Source: an uncultured Collinsella sp.
GTDB taxonomy: Bacteria > Actinomycetota > Coriobacteriia > Coriobacteriales > Coriobacteriaceae
Reading direction: 5' to 3'
NCBI GenBank assembly: GCA_900552995.1
Contig: USBX01000001.1
Location: forward strand, 1-50,672
Length of the DNA: 50,672 bases
The position numbers were made by a program, and so were the translations under genes. The notes beneath the pieces were generated by a model that did not search any database, had not been told where the DNA came from, and saw only the letters and a program-made list of their open reading frames with translations. Of the stretch, positions 7,821 through 16,314 are shown piece after piece (position 1 is the first letter of the stretch; each line of letters opens with the position of its first letter).

Positions 7821-7940
7821 TTAGCAGCGGCGCTGTATAACCTGATCAACATCAATGCCGAAGTCCAGAAGTTCTTCAACAGTGATCTCGATGTCGGAAG
7901 CCGATTTATCGCTGGCCAGCTCGATTTCCTCTTTCTCCAT
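7821..7940 (-). CDS. 39-residue RiPP precursor-like peptide
   Basis: A short gene with ATG at 7940 behind an excellent ribosome-binding site (AAGGAGGTGACGAAA). The peptide begins MEKEEIELAS and is very acidic through residue 32; it contains ITVEELLDFGID, typical of leader helices, and ends DQVIQRRC. Acidic leader plus short basic tail ending in Cys fits a leader/core design, with the core probably the last 6-10 residues. It is the first gene of a minus-strand operon with radical SAM, MFS, unknown and ThiF-like genes. It shows no similarity I can place. It could instead be an unmodified small regulator. Confidence 0.72.
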   Translation of the reverse strand: MEKEEIELASDKSASDIEITVEELLDFGIDVDQVIQRRC

Positions 7941-8596
7941 TTTCGTCACCTCCTTTTCATGTATGAGTTAAAAAACTAGTGGCTTTCTGGAAACAGCCAG
8001 GATCAATGCTAAACGATGATTTTAGATTCAACGTCGGGACCGGTTGTTTTTATGAATATGATGCCAATGCACGAACAAAAGCAGTTAGCCTTTTCAGCAC
8101 TGTTGCGGCTTATGCAATCACATGAGTCCTAGGCCCTTTCGACACCACCTGTATTGCGAATCAGCACCGCTGCCTTCCCGACTGAATATTGCCGTCAGGC
8201 ACCGCTATTAAATGCATCTCCAGGCACCCCGTTACACTCGTGCCGCCATGCGGTCGACTGAACGAGGAGGTTCAACATAGACGCGATCTGGGCCGACATG
8301 GGAGAGACCATCATGCGGCAGCGCTGCAGATGGAGCGCTAGCAATAAAAGGGCACAGGGACCAGCGTCTGCCAGATGCCCGCACACGATAACGGCGGTGC
8401 TGTTACGCGATATTCAGCAGTGCTTAAGCTATCAGATACTCAATCACACGCATGGCAGGGGTAACAGCACGGGTGTTCCTATAGTTTTGTCAACCGGGGA
8501 ATGTCGTTCGCGAGATCGAATCGCGAAATGCTGACGCCAGGCCTTTCGACCGGCGGACTCCAGCCTGTTCGGAGTGCTGTGCTTCGACTAGGTGGC
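7941..8596. other. non-coding stretch upstream of the RiPP operon
   Basis: It must contain the promoter of the precursor operon on the minus strand, but no convincing -35/-10 pair was found. From about 8190 the sequence resembles decayed coding sequence leading into the IS110 relic. Short open frames here have no ribosome-binding sites. Confidence 0.35.
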
Positions 8597-8878
8597 TTAG
8601 GGCACCCTGTCCCGTATGATCGCGTAGGTGACCTTCAACCTCTTTCGCGTCAGCGCTTTGAGTGCCTTGCCGTGCGGTATGCCTCGTTCTCGGCACCTGG
8701 CGTAGTGGTCGCCTCATCTTCCCTCTGTCCGGGCAAGGCAGTTGCACGAGAATATGAGCAGGTTCTTCAGCCTTTTGTTGCCTTGGCGCGATGCCGTCAC
8801 CGAGGAGATCGAGGTCTCCGACTGGCGGTTGTGCGGCGCCAGGCCGCAGTACGACGCGAGCCTGTCGTGGCTTGACTC
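8597..8878 (-). pseudogene. IS110-family transposase, C-terminal relic
   Basis: Read on the minus strand from 8878, the translation gives the C-terminal Transposase_20 part of an IS110 transposase: LASYCGLAPHNRQS, then SRQGNKRLKNLL, then HYARCRERG and GKALKALTRKRLKVTYAI. One in-frame TGA interrupts it and the N-terminal DEDD domain is absent. It marks an old insertion between the RiPP operon and the DUF4143 gene. Confidence 0.8.
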
Positions 8879-8895
8879 GGCATGTTCAATCTGTT

Positions 8896-8980
8896 TCGTT
8901 AACTGAAATGCGTAAATCTGGTTAATCGAAAAAGCAAAATCTGGTTAAATGAAAACGGTAAATTTAGTTAAACGCGCTGG
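8896..8980. repeat. 23-bp direct repeat array before DUF4143 gene 1
   Basis: Units at 8896-8918, 8919-8941 and 8942-8964 are each exactly 23 bp, followed by a partial unit at 8965-8980. The conserved part is GTTAA near the start and AAAT at the end of each unit. The array ends 6 bp before the first possible ATG of the ATPase gene, so it covers the promoter or leader region. Confidence 0.75.
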
Positions 8981-8986
8981 TAATCA

Positions 8987-10264
8987 ATGGTGAAGAATAT
9001 GCCAAAAAAGTACTACACTCGAATTATCGAAAATGAGCTCGACCAGATGCTAGGGATATTCGGTGCCGTTCTCATCGAAGGACCGAAATGGTGTGGAAAG
9101 ACAACCACAGCCGGGACCCGTGCGGCGTCCAGGCTCCTTCTCATGGATCCGTCGCGCAACTTCGAGAATCGTTTGCGTGCCGAGACGGACCCGGCGCTTG
9201 CCGTTTCCGGCGAGGTGCCGCGGCTGATCGACGAATGGCAGGAGGTTCCGAAACTTTGGGACGCGGCACGGTTTGAGTGCGACAACCGCGGCGGCGAGCC
9301 TGGCCAGTTCATATTTACGGGGTCGGCGACACCGCGAGACAATGAGCGGCCGATGCACAGTGGTGCTGGAAGGTTCGCTAAATTGCGCATGGATACCATG
9401 ACGCTTTTCGAACTTGGGAAATCTAGCGGTGCGGTTAAGCTGTCGAGCATTATTTCTGGCGAAAAGTTCAATGGCGCTTTCGGGTCGTTGGATTCTGCCT
9501 CGATTGCCGAGTGCGTTGTTCGCGGCGGATGGCCCGCGGCGGTCGGGCGCGATGTGCTGGCTGCGTCGGCGATGGCAAAACGTTATATCGGCATAGTTGC
9601 CGAAGAAGATTTGTCTCGTGTTGATGGCTCTCGACGCGATCCCGAAAAGGTCAAAGCTGTTATCGAATCGCTTGCGCGCAATGAATCCACTTTGGCGACA
9701 CTCAAGACGCTCGTAGCTGATCTTGGTGGAGAGGTATCGAGACAAACGGCGGCATCGTATATATCTCTTCTCGCTCGGGTCAGCTTCGTTCGCGATATTC
9801 CCGCATGGAATCCAGCAATGAGATCTCCTGTGCACTTAAGAGAATCAAAGAAGCATCATCTTGCTGACCCGTCACTGGCGGCCGCTGCGCTCGGGGCGAC
9901 TCCGGAGACCTTGCTGCTAGATTTCAAGACGCTTGGACTACTTTTTGAATCGTTGGCACTCCATGATTTGTGGGTCTATGCGCGAGCAAACGGAATGAGC
10001 CTCTACCACTATCATGATTCTCGTGATTTAGAGGTCGATGCAGTCATTGCGGCTCCTGGCGGGACCTGGATCCCAGTTGAAGTTAAGCTCAGCTCCGCTC
10101 AAATCGAAGAGGCATCTGACAATCTTGTTGCTGTCGAGGAACGTATGGTTGCCGCCGGAAACAACCCACCGGTTTCGAAAGTTGCAATCATTGGATTTGG
10201 TTCACAAGCCTATGTTACCGACCGCGGCGTCCAAGTTGTTCCGTTGGATGTGCTCGCGCCGTAA
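8987..10264 (+). CDS. AAA-type ATPase with DUF4143-like C-terminus, copy 1
   Basis: A 425-residue protein (ATG 8987; ATG 8999 is an alternative with GGTGAAG before it). Walker A GPKWCGKT lies at 32-39, Walker B LIDEW at 80-84, and a TGSATP sensor-like motif follows. The C-terminal part has a D-x(n)-EVD and PVEVKLS arrangement like a PD-(D/E)xK nuclease fold, as seen in DUF4143 proteins. The family is widespread, often mobile, and of unclear function. A paralogue of almost equal length lies at 29898-31163. Both have a 23-bp repeat array in front. It is transcribed alone and followed by a terminator. Confidence 0.85.
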   Translation: MVKNMPKKYYTRIIENELDQMLGIFGAVLIEGPKWCGKTTTAGTRAASRLLLMDPSRNFENRLRAETDPALAVSGEVPRLIDEWQEVPKLWDAARFECDNRGGEPGQFIFTGSATPRDNERPMHSGAGRFAKLRMDTMTLFELGKSSGAVKLSSIISGEKFNGAFGSLDSASIAECVVRGGWPAAVGRDVLAASAMAKRYIGIVAEEDLSRVDGSRRDPEKVKAVIESLARNESTLATLKTLVADLGGEVSRQTAASYISLLARVSFVRDIPAWNPAMRSPVHLRESKKHHLADPSLAAAALGATPETLLLDFKTLGLLFESLALHDLWVYARANGMSLYHYHDSRDLEVDAVIAAPGGTWIPVEVKLSSAQIEEASDNLVAVEERMVAAGNNPPVSKVAIIGFGSQAYVTDRGVQVVPLDVLAP

Positions 10265-10372
10265 TGCTGTGGGCGAAGTGAAATTAACGCCGCAGTTTTT
10301 AAATCTGGTTTCTGAGATCTAAAACGCGAAACTCAAAATATCATCAGCTTGATTTTCGGCCGATCCGAATCG

Positions 10373-10416
10373 CGCCCGCGCAAAAGTCAAAGCGACTCGC
10401 GCGGGCGTTTCGTTTT
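10373..10416 (+). terminator. rho-independent terminator after DUF4143 gene 1
   Basis: CGCCCGCGC (10373-10381) pairs with GCGCGGGCG (10399-10407), followed by TTTCGTTTTTC. It lies about 110 bp after the ATPase stop codon. Confidence 0.75.
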
Positions 10417-11128
10417 TCATTTCGGATTTCAAATTGATTCAAAACAAAACGGGAGTTTTGAAAATCGATAGCGACCGGAGGGAGCAATCATAGGCGGCTT
10501 GGCCGCCGCATGAAAATCGAATCGTTAATCCGAACCGTAATTCAAATCGCGTTACCTTTCGACAATCCAACAACGCTACGAGTCTCACCAAAGACTCTCC
10601 GCGTCATTGAAATGTCGAAAGCTGCCTCAACTTTTTCGCTGGCGTTACGAAAAACATTCGACAAAGTCGAAGGTTTGCGTCGCGGGCGCCGCAAACCCGC
10701 TGCGCGGTGATGCAAATACTCGGCATCCCTCGCATTCGCATCACCGCTTCGCTCTCGCTACAGCGAATCTCTAACACTCAGCATCCTTCGCGTTAAAAAT
10801 TCGCTTCCGCTCACGGTCTTCACGCAGTTACAACGCCGCGAGGCCTCTCGCTTGGAATGAGGCCTCTCATTCCACGTCTACACTGCGTTTCGCCCAATCC
10901 CCGTTCCGGAGATTGCAAGATGGGTGTGGGTGGCAACAAATGGGCCCATACGGGCCATTTGTTTTCCCACACATCTTGCTTTACCACCTCTCACGGCGGT
11001 AAAGTTTTCGCGAGACGTTTTCAAATCGCGTCGGCGATTTTTAAGCACTCGAAAAGGAAAGCGAATCGAATAGCTGGTTTTGCACCGGAGGCCTCTCCGG
11101 TGTGCGGTTCATTTTCGAGGAGCTGTCC
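10417..11128. other. non-coding region before the mob genes, oriT candidate
   Basis: About 710 bp without a supported gene, lying directly upstream of mobC and the relaxase, where oriT is normally found. It is rich in short dyads, for example GAGGCCTCTCGC with GGAATGAGGCCTCTC near 10843-10872, and CAAATGGGCCCATACGGGCCATTTG at about 10939-10963. The nic site was not identified. Confidence 0.4.
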
Positions 11129-11653
11129 GTGAGTACGAAACGTCCGTTCACAGTCAAGGCAACGCTGAGTGAAGAAGAAAAGAAAACGCTTGTTGCGTTT
11201 TCCAAAAAGGCCCAAATGTCTGAGGCCGAACTGATTAGGTATTTCCTGCGTCCCGATGACGCGGTGACTCGCGGGGTCGATCTGACTGAAGACGAAGAGC
11301 GAACTGAGATGATTCGCATCCGGGTTTCGCCAAGTGAGAAAAAATCCATTGAGAATCGCGCTTCTGAACTCGGCGTGTCGATGTCGGCCTTCATGCGTCG
11401 CACTGCTCTTGTCGGGAGAGTCGAGAAAATCGATGTCGATCGGGCGTCGATCGACAAAATCTATCACGAGCTTTTGAAGGAAGGAACGAATCTCAATCAG
11501 CTCATGTACTTTTTGAACGCCCAAGGGCTTCCCGCGTACAACGAGAAAGCTGTTTTTCGAACACTTGAGAAGGTTTATCAAGTTGGGCGTAAGCTAGACC
11601 GTTTCATCGACGAGCTTGAAAAGCGCTATTTCGTCGGTGGTGATGTGAAGTGA
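11129..11653 (+). CDS. MobC-like mobilisation protein
   Basis: A 174-residue protein with GTG start at 11129 after GAGGAG. It is highly charged. The pattern IRIRVSPSEKKSIENRASELGVSMSAFMRRTAL fits the ribbon-helix-helix plus helix of MobC/NikA-type accessory proteins, and NLNQLMYFLNAQG matches the conserved C-terminal part of MobC (LNQIARALN-like). Such proteins bind oriT and load the relaxase. Its stop codon overlaps the relaxase start (GTGA). Confidence 0.8.
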   Translation: MSTKRPFTVKATLSEEEKKTLVAFSKKAQMSEAELIRYFLRPDDAVTRGVDLTEDEERTEMIRIRVSPSEKKSIENRASELGVSMSAFMRRTALVGRVEKIDVDRASIDKIYHELLKEGTNLNQLMYFLNAQGLPAYNEKAVFRTLEKVYQVGRKLDRFIDELEKRYFVGGDVK

Positions 11654-12849
11654 CTGTTATCAAACAGAAAAGAGTGTCGAGTGAGCGCTATGCAAAGAAT
11701 GTTCGTAAATACATCAACGGAAAAGATGCGATTGTGCGTGGTGGCTGGAACATCGAATGGAGCGACCACTGGTTTTCGAAAATGGATAGAACCAGAAAGG
11801 TTTTCCATCACGACAAACCGTCGAGAGCCGGAGTCAAAAACGTAATCATGCTTCATCAGATTCTCGCGTTTCTGCCCGAGGAGTGCAGCTGCAACGGAGG
11901 CAAGATGACCCCCGATGCATGTTTGGCCTACGCGGAGCAATGGCTTGCGAAGCACTATCCGCATCAACAAGTGATTCTCGCGTTGCATGAGGAAAGCGAT
12001 AAGGCGGGAAAACGCTACGCGGTCCATATGGCGATCAACCGTACCGATTTGCTGACCGGCAAACGTTGCGAGACTGGTGGGCGTCGCGGAAAATTCGAAC
12101 GCGCTTCATGGGTTCGTGAAATGGACAAGGCCTGGAATCTTACTCAACTTGAAAAAGGTAAGAGAAATTCAAAGATTCGAGATCGTCAGCCGCGCGATAT
12201 TGAAAAGGAGATTGTCGATCGGGGAGAGTACAGTTATAAAAACAATCTGCGCGAGCTGATCCATATTGCAATCGACGACTACCACCCGAAGAATATGGAG
12301 CAGTTCAAAAAATTACTTGCCTCGTGGGGCGTAGACATTTTCATCAAGAACAATCGAGTCTATGCGACAGATCTCGATATCAAAGAGGCCGGTAATCCAA
12401 AATGTACCTTCAACTTGACCCGTCTCGACGGGCGGTTCGCGTTGAAGTCGTTGCAGACGGCTTTCGGAAATAACGTGTTGGAAGCCGAGCGAGCCCTTCC
12501 ATACGAGAAACGTTGTGAGATTTACATCAAGCGTCTCAAGAAAGCATACTCGGCGTGGGTCGAGCAGGCGAAAGCGAGCAAGGGCGTCTCCTACAATTCG
12601 TTTCCTAAATTCATTGCACCGAAGTGTGATGAAGATCTGCTCGAAGATCCCGCCGTACGTGATGAGCTTCTTGCCCGGCGCGGTTACGCAAGGGAGATTC
12701 GCAACCGTTACGCCGGCGGCGTTGTCGATGCCGGCGACGACCGCGTTCGCGCCGCCGGCCAGGCGCACAGCGGTAGCGCCGTGTTGCGACAGATGGACGA
12801 TCGCGTCGTCGATCGCGGCGATTACGCTCGCGGCGACACGCCTCGCTAG
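11650..12849 (+). CDS. relaxase/mobilisation nuclease
   Basis: A 399-residue protein starting at GTG 11650, overlapping mobC. The N-terminal half carries the relaxase pattern of the MobA/VirD2 group: a Tyr near residue 14, HQILAF, and LALHEESDKAGKRYAVHMAIN, with the His residues and Asn expected for metal binding. It would nick oriT and pilot the strand during mobilisation. No type IV secretion genes are visible, so the element is mobilisable at most. The C-terminal 34 codons are duplicated as a scar at 32474-32576. The tail is Arg/Asp-rich. Confidence 0.82.
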   Translation: MTVIKQKRVSSERYAKNVRKYINGKDAIVRGGWNIEWSDHWFSKMDRTRKVFHHDKPSRAGVKNVIMLHQILAFLPEECSCNGGKMTPDACLAYAEQWLAKHYPHQQVILALHEESDKAGKRYAVHMAINRTDLLTGKRCETGGRRGKFERASWVREMDKAWNLTQLEKGKRNSKIRDRQPRDIEKEIVDRGEYSYKNNLRELIHIAIDDYHPKNMEQFKKLLASWGVDIFIKNNRVYATDLDIKEAGNPKCTFNLTRLDGRFALKSLQTAFGNNVLEAERALPYEKRCEIYIKRLKKAYSAWVEQAKASKGVSYNSFPKFIAPKCDEDLLEDPAVRDELLARRGYAREIRNRYAGGVVDAGDDRVRAAGQAHSGSAVLRQMDDRVVDRGDYARGDTPR

Positions 12850-13290
12850 CCTCGAACTGCCTGTCGGGGCGGAGTAAAGCGCTCATGCCCCGGTAGAGCG
12901 GTGAGGCATGAGTTACTGAGGTATACTATAGTTTCCGCAGGTAGAGGCATAAAAAAATGGCAACCCGCCCGCCGAAAAGACGGGCGGGCGTGATACCATC
13001 AAGATTGTGCTCGGGTGCTACCAACACCTCCGCACGGTGTAGAGGCGAGCTACCAACTCGCGTTTCTACTTGCCAGTTGTGCTAAAAACGCAAACAGCAC
13101 TCCTGGCACATCCAATGATAGCAGGGACCCGCAGGTCACGCTATGGATGACAGTTAGAAAACGCAAATGGGAGCCGGCTCGCACGGCTCCCGTTTTTTAT
13201 GGGAGTGGACATATGCCGTTCCCGGTCGGCACGGGTTTAAGACCCGTTCAAAAAGGTAGCCAAGGGCTCGAATAATCGGAGACTGAGCTG
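12850..13290. other. non-coding region, possible small RNA
   Basis: It has a TATACT-type -10 near 12924, a GC hairpin near 12966-12992, several short stems, and a strong plus-strand terminator at 13169-13198. No open frame with a ribosome-binding site was found. A plus-strand small RNA of 200-270 nt ending at the terminator is possible. Confidence 0.35.
13169..13198 (+). terminator. rho-independent terminator
   Basis: GGGAGCCG (13169-13176) pairs with CGGCTCCC (13184-13191), followed by G and six T. It has no coding gene directly upstream. Confidence 0.8.
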
Positions 13291-13800
13291 TACAGGTTCA
13301 TTGTCCCGTCTCTACGGAGACTTCGACGGGGGTAGTGCCCTCCATGTGACCCCTGCGCCGCCTCGGCCCTTCTGGGCGGAGACGGCGTGCCGGATTCAGA
13401 GCGATTGTCCTGCTGGAAAACTGCAGGAAAGTAGGCGAACAGCCGAAGATCAGGAGTTGGTTGGATAGCCGTGTGGCAACACACGTGTCGCGGTGATAAG
13501 TCGCAACGTCAAGCAAAGAGGATCACGATGAGCATGCAGCCGTGACGGATTCTGAGCCCAACCCCGGGTTCCGCCATGTACGGGGGTGCCGGTGAGGACG
13601 GCCGGCGCGTTAAAACGAACGGTCCGGATGCATGGGCGTAGCCATGCGGAGTCCCGCGAGATCGTCGAGCAAAAGGCCAAGGGGCGGGTGAGGCTTTCCC
13701 AGCTGCAATGCTGGTTTCGAAGATTTAGGGAGGGTCCACGATTGTGCCCGGACTCTGTGGATGCTCCACCGCCTAACAATTCAACCACCAAGCTAATTAG
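13290..13800 (+). ncRNA. structured non-coding region, possibly a group II intron remnant
   Basis: About 500 bp with no supported ORF but many short complementary stems and purine-rich joining segments, for example GCAGGAAAGTAGG, CAGCCGAAGATCAGG and GCATGGGCGTAGCCATGC. This style resembles domain I of bacterial group II introns. I could not find a domain V (AGC triad with a GAAA-type loop) or a reverse transcriptase, so it may be a truncated intron or another large RNA. The class is uncertain. Confidence 0.3.
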
Positions 13801-13854
13801 ACCTCGCGACCAGTTATTACAATCAGCAAGTCATCAGCGCGAGGCGTGCCAACC

Positions 13855-13893
13855 GTCAGCCCTCAGCGCCGGCGTCGCTTCGCTCCCCGGGCG
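13855..13893. repeat. dispersed repeat, copy 1 of 2
   Basis: About 39 bp nearly identical to 22460-22500, beginning TCAGCCCTCAGCGCCGGCGT in both. The second copy is the last part of a tandem palindrome cluster. Confidence 0.75.
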
Positions 13894-14312
13894 ATGTAAA
13901 TAAGAGATATATAAGTCAGCGAGCTTCGCGAGCGGATCATAGGTGCCGTCAGGCACCGCATCAAAAGCGATTCGCAATCATTTCGGAATACATGTCGCTG
14001 GCGATGAGTGGACCTAGTCCAGACCTGTATCCGTACTAGGCGTTTCTAGAAATGCGCATGAGAAAGGGCCGAACCGAAGTGTCTGGCCGGACGCCAATTG
14101 TCCGGGAACTGCTTCGTTTCGACCCTGCTTCATTCTACAGCCGCGTCATGTTTATGGAGATCAATTCGGCAGCTGCAATTCATTCGATTGTAAGATGAGC
14201 TGTCCTGGACGGCTCCCACTGTTGCGATCACGCCGCATGGATGATGGATGAACTCGCATGAGAACCCAAGCGTACGGTGGTTTTATCTGCCCAAAGAGGG
14301 TAGAATGACAAC
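13894..14312. other. intergenic region with a dispersed hairpin repeat
   Basis: No gene is supported. It contains the first copy of the 66-bp hairpin repeat (14061-14126) and the promoter-like GGGTAGAATG at 14298-14307. Confidence 0.4.
14061..14126. repeat. 66-bp imperfect palindromic repeat, copy 1
   Basis: The sequence is shared with 32686-32752 at roughly 90 percent identity. AGGGCCGAACCGAAG at the left pairs, with a few G-U or mismatched pairs, with CTTCGTTTCGACCCT at the right, and CCGGAC/GTCCGG forms an inner stem. The copies are 18.6 kb apart in unrelated flanks, so it behaves like a small mobile or conserved structured element. Confidence 0.7.
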
Positions 14313-14411
14313 AGAAAACGACGCATCCCGTGTAAGCAACATGGAGCGCGGGCGGCCTAGTTTTCAGTCTTTGTTAAATGCCCGGGCTCCGACCCCCGGG
14401 CATTCTTATTT
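14313..14411 (+). ncRNA. candidate antitoxin RNA 1 (convergent to small toxin ORF)
   Basis: A TAGAAT -10 (14301-14306) within GGGTAGAATG precedes about 100 nt ending in a terminator: AATGCCCGGG (14377-14386) pairs with CCCGGGCATT (14395-14404), then CTTATTT. The terminator overlaps the stop codon of the minus-strand 49-residue ORF, so the RNA is complementary to that mRNA's 3' region. The -35 is weak. The same promoter sequence and geometry recur at the second locus. Confidence 0.5.
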
Positions 14412-14555
14412 GCGCTTGTGGCGCAAATGCCGTCCACTGTCCGCACCGCGCGTACGCCTACGGACCTTAATCCGAACCTCATACGAGTTTAAAAACGCGA
14501 TGATGAACGTGCCGACCGTTGCAAGAGCGGCCAGCGCGTTAAGGAATTTCAGCAT
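14406..14555 (-). CDS. type I toxin-like small membrane peptide 1
   Basis: A 49-residue peptide starting at ATG 14555 behind a perfect GGAGGT ribosome-binding site. Residues 5-23 form one hydrophobic helix (LNALAALATVGTFIIAFLN), followed by a strongly basic tail ending HLRHKRK. One membrane helix plus a cationic tail is the design of Fst/TxpA/holin-like type I toxins. A convergent short RNA terminates in its 3' end. A similar locus lies at 19636-19761. No named family assigned. Confidence 0.62.
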   Translation of the reverse strand: MLKFLNALAALATVGTFIIAFLNSYEVRIKVRRRTRGADSGRHLRHKRK

Positions 14556-14698
14556 ATGGTGACCTCCGATCAAATCGTCGGCCGCCCGCGCACGGAATGC
14601 GCCGTGACATCAATTCTAACCGAATCTGCGACTACCCCGGTTAACTGGTACACCTCTGTTATTGTTCAAATTAAACAGTCTCAAAAGGTATGCCTCTG

Positions 14699-14742
14699 GG
14701 CACTCGAGAATCGAACCCTCGATGCCGTGAACGTCGAGTGCC
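14699..14742. promoter_or_regulatory. inverted repeat upstream of the serine recombinase
   Basis: GGCACTCGA (14699-14707) and TCGAGTGCC (14734-14742) are perfect reverse complements separated by 26 bp, ending 67 bp before the recombinase start. It could be a resolution/crossover site or an autoregulatory operator. The minus strand superficially resembles a tRNA T-arm but does not fold as one. Confidence 0.4.
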
Positions 14743-14809
14743 AAAACCCAGTGTCAAAACCTCCGCGTCAATTCCCATGGGAAAATCAAATACAAGGCAG
14801 GAGGCTGAA

Positions 14810-15394
14810 ATGACACGTTACGGATATGCTCGCGTGAGCACGAAAGACCAGAGGTTGGACCGCCAGATCGAGGCTCTGGTGAACGCTGGCGTGGCCTATG
14901 GCCATATCTACAAGGACAAGGTCACGGGTGCCCAGGACGGCGACCGGACGCAGCAGAAGCGCCTGTTCAAGAAGATGCGGGCGGGCGACGAGGTGGTGGT
15001 CGAATCCTGGGAGCGCTTGACCAGATCGACCAGGCAGCTGCTCAACTATGACCTTATGTTTCGAAACCTCGGCGTGAAGCTCACGTCCCTGAAACAGCCC
15101 GTGGATCTAGATACCGCATTCGGGCGCTTCGTGCTTGGCACCCATGCTTGCACCGCGGAACTTGAGCGAGATCTGATCAGGCAACGCCAGGCCGAGGGTA
15201 TCGCCGTCAAACGGAGCCACGGCGGCAACGTGGGTGGCAGGCCTCGCACTGCCGGCGTCAAAGCCGATGCTGCAGTAAGGCTCTATCTTGGAGGAGAGAC
15301 TCCTATTCCCGATATTTGCGCTGCGACTGGCGTCTCCAAATCAACGCTGTACCGCATCCTTCGTGAACGCGGATTGGTGGGCGTCAGGAAATAA
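14810..15394 (+). CDS. serine recombinase (resolvase/invertase family)
   Basis: A 194-residue protein with ATG at 14810 after GGCAGGAGG. The N-terminal catalytic domain starts YGYARVSTKDQ, with nucleophile Ser10 and Arg8. The RLTRSTRQLL and ELERDLIRQRQAEG segments are the conserved active-site and E-helix parts. The C-terminal helix-turn-helix (about 145-190) contains DICAATGVSKSTLYRILRE. At this size it is a resolvase or DNA invertase, not a large integrase. It could resolve plasmid dimers or act on inverted repeats such as that at 1151-1471. Confidence 0.92.
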   Translation: MTRYGYARVSTKDQRLDRQIEALVNAGVAYGHIYKDKVTGAQDGDRTQQKRLFKKMRAGDEVVVESWERLTRSTRQLLNYDLMFRNLGVKLTSLKQPVDLDTAFGRFVLGTHACTAELERDLIRQRQAEGIAVKRSHGGNVGGRPRTAGVKADAAVRLYLGGETPIPDICAATGVSKSTLYRILRERGLVGVRK

Positions 15395-15619
15395 GTCCGT
15401 CTGTCGTTTCGCGATTTGCCTAATAGGCCCGAGTGCGGCGGCGTTACTATATAAGGGTGCGGTATTTCTCTAACCGAAAACCTGCGTGAACGCATGAATT
15501 GAGACGCCTTTTTAGAACTCACCGATCGCAGGAAAAAGACAACTCAACAGCGGCCGTGCATTGTTCCCAGCCATATGGCATGGCGGAGCCATGCCCGTTG
15601 TTGATTGGAGTGCCGCATC

Positions 15620-16312
15620 ATGGCCGAAAACCAAGTCCAGTCCGAAAAGAAAATGACCAGTCTGAATGTCTCATCGGAGACCCGTGACGCCATAAAGGAC
15701 ATCAGCACGAGCCTTGGTCTCTCGCAGGACGATACCGTCGCCCGCTTGGTCGATGGCTACCACCCTAACGCCACTCCCGGCGTGAAGGCTGCGCTCGACG
15801 CATCGGCCGTCCTCGATGAGGCGGTCGAGCGGGTCAAGCGCATCATTGTGGGCGCTGCCGAAGCTGCCGCGATGGAGGCTCGTGCTGCCCGCGAGGACGC
15901 CGACGCTGCCAAGAAAAGTGCAATGGAACAGATTCAGAGCATCAAATCTAATTGCGTCGAGCAGGTCGCCGCCATCAAAGAGAAATTCGAGCTGGATACT
16001 GCGAGCTTGGAGATTGAGAACGATGAGCTCCACGCCGCCGTCGCCGATTACCTCTCGCAGCTCAAGAAGCTCGATTCCGAGAACAATCAGCTCTTGGCAG
16101 AATCAGCCGCAAAAGACGATCGAATTGAAAGCATGAGGGGTGCGGTCGACGCCGCGGCCAAGGCTCAGGCCGATCTCAACGTCTCCCTCCTCGCCCAGCG
16201 TGACCTGATGGCCGAGGTCGCCGCCCTCAAGGACCGCCTCGCCGCCTCCGAGCAGCGGGCGGCCGTGGCCGAGGCCAAGGTCGAGGTCATGACCCAGACG
16301 AGGGGCGTGTAG
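15620..16312 (+). CDS. KfrA-like coiled-coil DNA-binding protein
   Basis: A 230-residue protein with ATG at 15620 behind TTGGAG. Residues 10-50 (VSSETRDAIKDISTSLGLSQDDTVARLV) look like a small DNA-binding head. From about residue 60 the protein is a long Ala/Glu/Lys/Gln-rich coiled coil. Plasmid proteins of KfrA type have this head-plus-rod plan and help stability or partition. It begins a plus-strand group with two small envelope proteins downstream. Confidence 0.6.
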   Translation: MAENQVQSEKKMTSLNVSSETRDAIKDISTSLGLSQDDTVARLVDGYHPNATPGVKAALDASAVLDEAVERVKRIIVGAAEAAAMEARAAREDADAAKKSAMEQIQSIKSNCVEQVAAIKEKFELDTASLEIENDELHAAVADYLSQLKKLDSENNQLLAESAAKDDRIESMRGAVDAAAKAQADLNVSLLAQRDLMAEVAALKDRLAASEQRAAVAEAKVEVMTQTRGV

Positions 16313-16314
16313 AT

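Noticed and set aside
8896..8980. CRISPR-like reading of the 23-bp arrays
   Set aside because: Repeats are directly adjacent without spacers, only three to four copies, and no cas genes are near.
10510..11132. Short frames between DUF4143 gene 1 and mobC
   Set aside because: Basic, low-complexity products without ribosome-binding sites in a dyad-rich candidate oriT region.
13248..13791. Several 70-110-codon frames on both strands
   Set aside because: Overlapping frames of similar quality on both strands without start signals indicate structured non-coding DNA.
14691..14745. tRNA gene on the minus strand suggested by a GGTTCGATTC-like T-loop
   Set aside because: No acceptor, D or anticodon stems can be formed and the T-stem has mismatches; the 9-bp inverted repeat explains the sequence better.
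14810..15394. Serine recombinase as the integrase of the whole region
   Set aside because: It is a small resolvase/invertase lacking the long C-terminal part of integrases, and lies far from both 55-bp repeats.
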